A stretch of 64,000 nt of DNA, from positions 1 to 64,000 of the forward strand of contig CAVOVI010000012.1 in NCBI GenBank assembly GCA_963699825.1, read 5' to 3'. Below, piece after piece: positions 54,984 through 61,932 of the stretch (the stretch's first letter is position 1; every line of letters begins with the position of its first letter). The DNA comes from SPDF01 sp963699825 (lineage in GTDB: Bacteria; Gemmatimonadota; Gemmatimonadetes; Gemmatimonadales; GWC2-71-9). The notes beneath the pieces were generated by a model. The model ran no database searches and was not told the DNA's origin. It saw only the letters and a list, made by a program, of their open reading frames with translations. The position numbers and the translations under genes are program-made.

Positions 54984-55853
54984 ATGAACTCTCCCTTCAG
55001 CATTAGCGCCGTCGTTCCCAGCTATAACCGGCCCGACTTCCTGCGCCGGGTCCTGCTCGCGTTTGCGTCGCAGACCCGCACGGTGGACGAGCTTGTCATC
55101 ACCGACGACGGCTCAAGTGTAGACATTGTCGCGGGCATCGCCGATGTCCTGCCAGAGCTGCCCTTTCCGGTGATCCTCGTCGCTCAGCCCGATGAGGGAT
55201 TTCGGGCGGCGAAGTGCCGCAACAACGGCATCCGCGAGGCGACCGGCGACTTCCTCGTCTTCGCCGACCAGGACATCATCTTTGCCCCCACCTATGTCGA
55301 GACCTTTGCGACCCACGCGCGGCGGGGCCAGTTCCTGGTCGGCTATCCGGTCCGCCTGACCGAGGAAGAAACGGGACGAATTACCGACGAATTGATTCGC
55401 TCCGGACGGGTAGCCGACCTCGCCCACGCGGCCGGTCGCCGCAAGGTGCTCAGTCAATATCGCAAGGAACGGCTGTACGTGGTCTTCCACGCCATGCATC
55501 TCCGCCCGTTCGGCCCGAAGCTCCGGAGCGGCGTGTTCGGGGCGTGGCGAGACGATCTTCTCGCCATCAACGGATTTGACGAAGCGTTTCTCGGCTGGGG
55601 CAACGAGGACGATAACCTCGGTCGGCGACTGCACCGCGCAGGCATCACCGGGCGGAACGTCTTTCGGGAGGCGCTGTCGGTGCACATGTACCACGCGCCA
55701 CACCATCAGGACGGGCTCCGGGCCAACCACGAGTACAGCGCCCGGCAGGCCGCCGCGATTCGGCGCGGCGACGTCCGGGCCGCGCACGGGGTGACCAATC
55801 CCCTCGGTGACGTCTGGCCGACACGGACCCTGCTTCACACGCCGAGGCGCTGA
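54984..55853 (+). CDS. Glycosyltransferase family 2 protein
   Basis: A 289-residue GT-A enzyme: VVPSYNRPDFLRRVLLAFAS, DELVITDDGSS, CRNNGIREATGDFLVFADQD with the DxD-like pair, and the galactosyltransferase-type acceptor motif FLGWGNEDDNLGRRLHRAG. Two pairs of His (YHAPHHQDG) follow. It transfers a sugar, possibly galactose or GalNAc, to a surface glycan. First of three rightward genes with 1-nt gap and 4-nt overlap. Confidence 0.92.
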   Translation: MNSPFSISAVVPSYNRPDFLRRVLLAFASQTRTVDELVITDDGSSVDIVAGIADVLPELPFPVILVAQPDEGFRAAKCRNNGIREATGDFLVFADQDIIFAPTYVETFATHARRGQFLVGYPVRLTEEETGRITDELIRSGRVADLAHAAGRRKVLSQYRKERLYVVFHAMHLRPFGPKLRSGVFGAWRDDLLAINGFDEAFLGWGNEDDNLGRRLHRAGITGRNVFREALSVHMYHAPHHQDGLRANHEYSARQAAAIRRGDVRAAHGVTNPLGDVWPTRTLLHTPRR

Positions 55854-55854
55854 C

Positions 55855-56661
55855 ATGGCCTGGCACCACCGCTGGTCGTTCCGGCTCCTCAGGGGCCGCC
55901 TGCCGGATCCGCGGAGCTGTCTCGATGGGGACACCATCCGCCTGAACTGGTGGAACCAGATCTCCAACCTCGGTGATGCCATTTCGCCGCTCATCGTGCG
56001 GCACCTTTCCGGGCGACCGGTGGTGCATGCGGGCGACCGGATGCGCGGCAAGCTGGTGGCAGTCGGGTCGATCCTGAATCGGGCACGGGATGGTGACGTG
56101 GTCTGGGGGTCGGGGTTGATCAGCGCGGAATCGCGGCCCCATGGCACTCGGATCCTGGTGACCGCCGTACGTGGTCCCCGGACACGGGATCAACTTCGCA
56201 GGCTCGGCATCGAGTGTCCGGAAGTCTACGGCGATCCCGGGTGCCTCCTCCCGATCTTGTTCCCGCGCCCCGCCGGCGGGGCGCCGCGGTATGCGCTCGG
56301 GGTGATCCCCCATCATCGGGACCACGAACTCGTGACGATGCGGGATCCTGCGGTGCGAATCCTCGACATCCTGGCCAGCCCCGAGGCGTTTCTCGCGGAC
56401 CTGTGGGACTGCGAACGAGTGGTATCGTCCTCGCTCCACGGAATCATCTTCGCGGAGGCGTACGGCATTCCCTCCCAGTGGCTGGTGATGTCGGATCGGG
56501 TGCTCGGGGAGGGTCACAAGTTTGCCGACTACTACGAAGGGACGGGGCGAGAATGCCCCCAGCCGCTGACGCTCGCGCGGCTCTTCGAGCAGCCGGCCTG
56601 GCTTCCGCCGGCCCTAGGCCTCGGGGACCGACTCGTCGCTGCCTTCCCGTTTCCCAGGTGA
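55855..56661 (+). CDS. Polysaccharide pyruvyl transferase family protein
   Basis: A 268-residue protein with the PssM/CsaB-like pattern: LNWWNQISNLGDAISPLIVR, VAVGSILNRARDGDVVWGSG, VTAVRGPRTRDQLRRLGIE, YGDPGCLLPILF and VVSSSLHGIIFAEAYGIPSQ. Members add ketal pyruvate to sugars of exopolysaccharide or cell-wall polymers, giving negative charge. Start ATG 55855 one base after the preceding stop; its own stop overlaps the next GTG. Confidence 0.92.
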   Translation: MAWHHRWSFRLLRGRLPDPRSCLDGDTIRLNWWNQISNLGDAISPLIVRHLSGRPVVHAGDRMRGKLVAVGSILNRARDGDVVWGSGLISAESRPHGTRILVTAVRGPRTRDQLRRLGIECPEVYGDPGCLLPILFPRPAGGAPRYALGVIPHHRDHELVTMRDPAVRILDILASPEAFLADLWDCERVVSSSLHGIIFAEAYGIPSQWLVMSDRVLGEGHKFADYYEGTGRECPQPLTLARLFEQPAWLPPALGLGDRLVAAFPFPR

Positions 56662-57593
56662 ACGACGTGCATCTTGCCGCCGGCCGCTTCCTCGTGCCAG
56701 CATCGTACGAGGGGAATCCCGTCGTGGCGAAGTTCGTCCACCTCTTCGAGACGGTGGCCGGCCGCCTTGGGGCGGAGGTTCGCTACTGTGATGATATCGG
56801 TCTGGAGGACCTGCCGGTCGACTGCCCCTTCGTCCTGGCCCTGAAGCCGGTCCAGTTGGGCCGCTCTGGGGGATTCCGCGGCTTGCTCAGGCTTCCGCGC
56901 CGTATCCGCGTGTTCGGGCTCTGGGATGACATTCATCAAGGGCCGACCGGGACGAAGTACCTCAGTCGCGGCCGGCGGACCATGGTGCGGTTCTTTCGTC
57001 GCTGCGACGCGATCCTCTCGACCTACCGCGCGCCCTTCCTTCGCTGGTACCCTCGGTACGCTCGGAAGCTGGTCCATTTTCCCCACTTCTTCCAGTCGGA
57101 CGACTTCCTGCCGGTTCCCTACAACCCCGAACCGCTGCGCCGGTGCATCCTTTCCGGCGCGATGGGCCCTTACTATCCGTTGCGCAACGCCGCGGCCCGG
57201 AATCCTGACGTCGTCATCATGGCGCATCCTGGATATGGCGAGGGGCTGCGTGCGAGCGGTGGGGGGACGTTCGGGCCCGCGTACGCACGGGAACTTTCGA
57301 GATACCTGTGTGGCGTGACGTGCAGCCTCGTCATCGGGTACGCGGTGGCCAAGTACATGGAGCTGCCTGCCGCCGGCTGCCTCCTGCTTGCCACGTATGC
57401 GCCTGACCTGGACCTGCTCGGCTATCGCGACGGCGTCAATTATGTGCGGGTGGACGAGCGGACGTTTGATGAGACGCTCGCGGATGTGCTGGCACGGCCC
57501 GAGGCGTTCGAGTCGATCCGGCGGGCCGGGTTCGAGCTGGTGCGCAGTCCCGCCATTCCGACCGGAATCGTGCGGACGAACTCGAACGCTTGA
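56658..57593 (+). CDS. Glycosyltransferase-like protein (GT-B/CgeB-like C-terminus)
   Basis: A 311-residue soluble protein. The N-terminal half (FVLALKPVQLGRSG, RIRVFGLWDDIHQGPTGTKY, FRRCDAILSTYRAPFLRWYP) and the C-terminal KYMELPAAGCLLLATYAPDL, LLGYRDGVNYVRVDE resemble the CgeB-type GT-B domain that binds the nucleotide sugar. No clear catalytic pair can be named. GTG start overlapping the pyruvyl transferase stop, so probably the same glycan pathway. Confidence 0.7.
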   Translation: MNDVHLAAGRFLVPASYEGNPVVAKFVHLFETVAGRLGAEVRYCDDIGLEDLPVDCPFVLALKPVQLGRSGGFRGLLRLPRRIRVFGLWDDIHQGPTGTKYLSRGRRTMVRFFRRCDAILSTYRAPFLRWYPRYARKLVHFPHFFQSDDFLPVPYNPEPLRRCILSGAMGPYYPLRNAAARNPDVVIMAHPGYGEGLRASGGGTFGPAYARELSRYLCGVTCSLVIGYAVAKYMELPAAGCLLLATYAPDLDLLGYRDGVNYVRVDERTFDETLADVLARPEAFESIRRAGFELVRSPAIPTGIVRTNSNA

Positions 57594-57621
57594 TCCGGGA
57601 GCGCTGTGCGGCGCCGGTCGC

Positions 57622-58701
57622 CTAGGGGAGGTCTCGCCCGAAGAGGTGAATCTCGACAGCGGCCCCGGACCATTCGATATTGCGCTCGAACCGGAATCCG
57701 AGCTTGGTCCAGAAGTCGGATCGAGCCTGCGTTGTCGGCTTGTACGATGGCCGCGACCCGCGCAGGCCAAATGCGGACTTGCCGTGCGCCAGCACCGCCG
57801 CCGCCGACTCGTTCGGCGTATCCCCGCGACCAATAAATCGGCCGGAACGCGAACCCGATGTCCACGTCCGGCAAGCGTGTCGCGCTTCAGGAGTCCGCAG
57901 ATACCGATCGCCGCGTCGTCTTCCTTCCGCGTGACCAGCCACAGCCCGAAACCGAACGTCGCTGTAGCTCGCCAACGGGCCGTTGCGAATGTAGGCGCGC
58001 GCATCGTCCTCCGTTCGGACGCCCCGGTCGCCGATGTACTGGAGGAAGGAGGGTTCGTTGAGGAGGCCGAGCATGAACTCGGCGTCGTCTTCCGTGAGCC
58101 GCCGCACGGTCAGGCGCTCGGTCTCGAGGACGAAGATGGCGGGACCGCTTCGGCGGCGCTCATGGGCCGTCGCCTCGGCGAGCTTGCGCACGGTCGTGAT
58201 GTTGCGCGCGGTGACGGGTCCGCCGACCGCCTGTTCCAGCTTTGCCCCCGTCACCTTCGAATCGCTGATTCGCCCCCGGCGGAGCCAGTAGGCTTCGCAC
58301 CCGCGAACGTGGAAGTCGTCGGTGGCGGTGTGGAGGGCCAGGAGGGCCTTCTGGGCGGGGGTCGTGAGCGGTTGCTTCAAGAACACCACCGAGAGCGCTT
58401 GCCCCTCAGGAAGTGCCTCGCTCCCCGGGAACGGGTGGTGGTTCACGATGGCGGCGAGCTCCCGGGGGGAGCGGATGAAGGTGGCGACCTCGTATCCGAG
58501 CGCGCCGTGCAACTGGGTCTCGATCCGGCGCTCGAGCTGGGCTCGATTCCTGGCGCGCGAAGTGAACAGCACGTTGCCGCTCGCGATGACCGTGGCCACA
58601 TCGGTCAGCTTCATTGTCACGAAGAGCGCTCGGAGGCGGTCCATCGTGACGACGTGACCGCCGACGTTGATGGCGCGCAGCAGCGCCACCTGGCGGCTCA
58701 A
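57622..58701 (-). CDS. DUF1697-GNAT fusion protein (C-terminal half frameshifted)
   Basis: Residues about 1-175 are a DUF1697 domain: VALLRAINVGGHVVTMDRLR, VATVIASGNVLFTSRA, SVVFLKQPL and VTARNITTVRKLAEA. In the same frame, without a stop, a GNAT domain follows: LETERLTVRRLTEDDAEFML and GLLNEPSFLQYIGDRGVRTE. The rest of it lies in other frames (GFGLWLVTRKEDDAAIGICG; PDVDIGFAFRPIYWSRGYA; VAAIVQADNAGSIRLLD) and rejoins at LGFRFERNIEWSG. Four or more shifts lie between 57970 and 57700. Start TTG 58701 overlaps the preceding stop (TTGA). The fusion is seen directly. Confidence 0.8.
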   Translation of the reverse strand: MSRQVALLRAINVGGHVVTMDRLRALFVTMKLTDVATVIASGNVLFTSRARNRAQLERRIETQLHGALGYEVATFIRSPRELAAIVNHHPFPGSEALPEGQALSVVFLKQPLTTPAQKALLALHTATDDFHVRGCEAYWLRRGRISDSKVTGAKLEQAVGGPVTARNITTVRKLAEATAHERRRSGPAIFVLETERLTVRRLTEDDAEFMLGLLNEPSFLQYIGDRGVRTEDDARAYIRNGPLASYSDVRFRAVAGHAEGRRRGDRYLRTPEARHACRTWTSGSRSGRFIGRGDTPNESAAAVLAHGKSAFGLRGSRPSYKPTTQARSDFWTKLGFRFERNIEWSGAAVEIHLFGRDLP

Positions 58702-58964
58702 TGGGACACCGTGTCGCCGGGGAGGGCTCGTGATTCGGTCGGTGGGCCGGCTGACAGCAATCGCTCCGTGAATTCGAGGCGGGTCTCCATGTCGGCGAGT
58801 TGCGTTTCCATTCGGTCGAGCTGGTCGAGGCGATTCTCCAGCTGCGCAGACAGGAAGAGCTGTTCCTTCGCCAGGCGCCGAAGGTGACTCACCAGCACCG
58901 TGCCCACCCAGATCCCGCCGGTGATGGCGCCGGTGGCCAGTGCCCACACCACTATCCCGCGCAT
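58698..58964 (-). CDS. Small membrane-anchored coiled-coil protein (paralogue 3)
   Basis: An 88-residue protein: helix VVWALATGAITGGIWVGTVL, basic turn SHLRRLAKEQ and coiled coil NRLDQLDRMETQLADMETRL with EFTERLL, matching the ERLDFTERLLAQ core of the proteins at 41497 and 44072. Start ATG 58964. It overlaps the DUF1697-GNAT start by 4 nt. Function unknown. Confidence 0.7.
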   Translation of the reverse strand: MRGIVVWALATGAITGGIWVGTVLVSHLRRLAKEQLFLSAQLENRLDQLDRMETQLADMETRLEFTERLLSAGPPTESRALPGDTVSH

Positions 58965-59025
58965 GGCCCATCCACGCTCCGAGTCGCTGCGCGCCGCGAC
59001 GGCGATGACAGTGAAGCCAATGCGG

Positions 59026-60135
59026 TCACTGTGCCGTGATCTCCAGGACCGGCTTGCCCAGGACATCGAGTTGAGGGCGCACGCCGAGCCCTGGGTCGTG
59101 CGAGGCAGAGAGAAAGCCGTCGACCCGCTGGGGAGCGCCGTCGGCGAAGCTGACCGATCCGTAGGAGTTGAAGTCCGTGGCCGAGAAGAGGAAGCGCTCC
59201 GGTGTGCTGTGGGCGAGATGGGCAATGGCCGCCGTGGTGATATCGCCGCCCCAGGTGTCCTCGATCGTCATCGCGATGCCGAGTGAGACGCAGAGATCGC
59301 GGATCTGCCGGGCGCGGGTGAGGCCACCCACCTTGGAAATCTTCAGGTTGATGACATCCATCGCCTGGTCGGCGATGCCTCGCACCACGGCGTCGAGGCT
59401 GTCGATCACCTCGTCGAGGACGAAGGGCCGGTTGGTATGCCGCCGGACGGCGAGGCACTCCTCGTAGCTGTAGCAGGGCTGCTCGATGTAGACGTCGACG
59501 TCGCGCACGGCGTCCGCCACCCGGACCGCGGCGTGCTGGGTCCAGCCGGTGTTCGCATCGGCAATCAACACATCGCCCCGCTGGAGCTGGGCGGCCGCGG
59601 CGCGGATCCGGTCGATATCGGTGTCGGGGTCGCCGCCAACCTTGAGCTGGAACTTGCGATAGCCCTCGGCGCGGTACTGCGCGATGCGGCCGGCCATCGC
59701 GTCTGGCGACTCCTGCGAAATGGCCCGATAGAGCGCGAAGCGCTCGCCGACGTGGCCCCCCATCAGCGTGGCGATCGGCAGACCCGCCGCCTGACCCAGC
59801 AGGTCCCAGCAGGCCACGTCAATCGGTGCCTTCACGTAGGGGTGCCCCCGCATGGCGGCATCCATCCGGCGGTTCAGCTCCCCGAGTGCCAGCGGGTCCA
59901 TCCCAATCAGGTGCGGCGCCAGTTCTGCAATGCCGGTACGCGCACCGCTCGCATACGCCGGGAGGTAGGCTGGGCCGAGCGGACAGACCTCCCCCCATCC
60001 CGACAGGCCGGTGTCGGTCAGAACCTCGACCACTGTCGAATCGAAGACGGAAACAGAATTGCCGCCCGACCACTTGTAGCTCCCCTCGAGCAGGGGGAGG
60101 TCAATCTGGTAGGCGCGTATGGCCGCGATGCGCAT
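59026..60135 (-). CDS. Mandelate racemase/muconate lactonising (enolase superfamily) enzyme
   Basis: A 369-residue enolase-superfamily enzyme. Capping domain with YQIDLPLLEGSYKWSGGNS; barrel with the catalytic Lys of KFQLKVGGDPD, metal ligands in VLIADANTGWTQ, VYIEQPCYSYEECLAVRR and FVLDEVIDSLD, and the second Lys in DVINLKISKVGGLTRARQI. The IEQPC-YEEC and DEVID phrases are those of cis-3-hydroxy-L-proline dehydratase or proline-betaine epimerase groups; that specificity is a best guess. Overlaps the permease stop by one base (TGATG). Confidence 0.9.
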   Translation of the reverse strand: MRIAAIRAYQIDLPLLEGSYKWSGGNSVSVFDSTVVEVLTDTGLSGWGEVCPLGPAYLPAYASGARTGIAELAPHLIGMDPLALGELNRRMDAAMRGHPYVKAPIDVACWDLLGQAAGLPIATLMGGHVGERFALYRAISQESPDAMAGRIAQYRAEGYRKFQLKVGGDPDTDIDRIRAAAAQLQRGDVLIADANTGWTQHAAVRVADAVRDVDVYIEQPCYSYEECLAVRRHTNRPFVLDEVIDSLDAVVRGIADQAMDVINLKISKVGGLTRARQIRDLCVSLGIAMTIEDTWGGDITTAAIAHLAHSTPERFLFSATDFNSYGSVSFADGAPQRVDGFLSASHDPGLGVRPQLDVLGKPVLEITAQ

Positions 60136-60951
60136 CAGGCCGCCGTGGTGGATGGGGTGGAAGGGGCGCCCTGTCGAGCGGAGCGCCACATGAGCATGGC
60201 AGTATACAGCAGCACCCCGATGACGAGCCACCGCACTGCCCCAAGCGGCAGCGAGACCACGATGAACGCGGCTACGAGCACGCCTGGAATCCCGCCGATG
60301 GTCAACCCGAGGGCCACTCGCCGATCGAACCGTCGCGCCGGAATGAAGCGCGCGGCGGCAAGTGGCAGCGTCAGCGCCGCCGATCCCATCATGATCGGGA
60401 AGGCGGCGATCGGGTTCATGCCGAGGAGGCTGACCAGCGCCATGCAGGGAGCGTAGTTCCCGATGCCGAGACTGGTGAGCGAACCGATGAGTGCGTTGAC
60501 GAGCACGCCGACAACCAGGGCGACGCCGGTGAGCGCCAGCGCGTCCCCGCCAGCCGGGAAGACATTCACTTCCCGGAGGAAGATGAAGACGGCCGTCGCC
60601 AGCAGGCCGACGGCCAGGGCCAGCTGGATGGTGCGGCGCGGCCATCGGGCCACGAGGCCGGCACCGAACCAGGCGCCGAGAGCGCTCGCCGCGATCATCG
60701 CGACGAGCGTCACCAGCTCCACCTGGATGACCGTGATATAGAGGACCGCCTCGAGCATGGTCGGGAGCGAGTGCCCGACGTTCATGGTGCCGGGGATCTG
60801 CTCGTCCTCGACCAGCTTCCCCAGCTTCAGGACGCTGCTGGTCGTGGCGAAGGAGCCCACCCCAAGGGTGTCGAGGAAGTCGGTGACGAAGCCCGAGCCC
60901 GAGCAGCCCCGCAAACGGAACGTGGGCGGGGCTGTCAGGCTCGTTGGGCAC
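60135..60951 (-). CDS. TauE/SafE-family permease (one frameshift)
   Basis: A membrane protein of about 271 residues: after an N-terminal stretch (VPNEPDSPAHVPFAGLLGL), a one-base insertion near 60900 leads to the family start GFVTDFLDTLGVGSFATTSS. Further motifs include VLKLGKLVEDEQIPGTMNVG and LVGVLVNALIGSLTSLGIGN. The family exports sulfite, sulfoacetate or other anions. Coupling to the enolase-superfamily gene suggests both act on the same organic acid or betaine; inference. Confidence 0.88.
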
Positions 60952-60954
60952 GAT

Positions 60955-61806
60955 CTACTTGCCCCGCTGCGCCGCCGCCCAGGCGGCAAAGGTGGTCGGC
61001 GTGAACCCGAACTCCTTCTCGAGCGCCGGGATGTCGGCCTCATACCCCACGCGCTCAAACCACTCCAGCATGAGCGCGATCTCCTCGCTGTTCTTCCGGA
61101 CCTCCGCAATCGGGATCTCGACGAACTTGATGGGGCGGCCCAGCCCCTCGCTGAGCAGGCGGGCGGCGTCGGGCATCGTCAGCGCATCGCCCGCCACGTC
61201 GATCGCGCGGCCGTTCAGGCGGTCCGCCTCGGTAAACGCACGCGCGCTGTACTTCCCGATGTCCTGCACCGCGATCATCTGGAGCACGGTGTCCGGCTTG
61301 AGCGCGGTATAGATCGTGTCGCCGTTCAGGAACCAGGGGCTCAGCAGGTTCTCCATGTAGAACACCGGTCGCACGATCACATGACTCGGGAAGCCGAGTC
61401 CGCGGACAGTCTCCTCCACCCGCCACTTGTTGTCGAAGTGCGGGACGCCGGTGGCGCGGTGGGCCGAGCCGACCGAGCCATACACGAAATGCTGCACGCC
61501 GGCCTCCCGGGCCAGCGTCGCGAATCGCTTCCCCTGTTCTTCTTCCTGCTCCACCCCAGCCTCCCAGGTGTTCTGGACGGCGTAGACCCCCCAGGCGCCG
61601 GTGAGGGCTTTCTTGAGCGAGGCCGCGTCGTCGAGGTCACCCTGGACGATCGTGACGCCCTTCTCTCTCAGTGCCTGTGCGGCCGGGCTGTCGGGCTTGC
61701 GGGTCATTCCCTGCAGCTGGAAATCGCTGCCTTCGAGTGCGGCGGCGAGGGAGCCGCCCTGGCTGCCGGTGACGCCGGTGATGAGGATCTTTTTGGGGGC
61801 TGTCAT
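60955..61806 (-). CDS. NmrA-like NAD(P)-binding protein
   Basis: A 283-residue Rossmann protein: KKILITGVTGSQGGSLAAAL (GxxGxxG), MTRKPDSP, VTIVQGDLDDAASLKKALTG, VYGSVGSAHRATGVPHFDNK and VIVRPVFYMENLLSPWF. The catalytic Tyr-x3-Lys of SDR enzymes is missing, so it may bind NADP as a redox sensor as NmrA does, or act as an atypical isomerase. Its stop lies 3 nt before the permease GTG. Confidence 0.92.
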   Translation of the reverse strand: MTAPKKILITGVTGSQGGSLAAALEGSDFQLQGMTRKPDSPAAQALREKGVTIVQGDLDDAASLKKALTGAWGVYAVQNTWEAGVEQEEEQGKRFATLAREAGVQHFVYGSVGSAHRATGVPHFDNKWRVEETVRGLGFPSHVIVRPVFYMENLLSPWFLNGDTIYTALKPDTVLQMIAVQDIGKYSARAFTEADRLNGRAIDVAGDALTMPDAARLLSEGLGRPIKFVEIPIAEVRKNSEEIALMLEWFERVGYEADIPALEKEFGFTPTTFAAWAAAQRGK

Positions 61807-61932
61807 GAGACTGTCCTTGATCGAGAGCGTGGATGTGGAGAGCGGAGGGCCAGCAGTAGGAGTGACGCGCTGGCCCTCTTCAGTACACCCGGGGCGGGAT
61901 TCAGGTTCATTTCGGGTTCGACGCCCGCTCGG

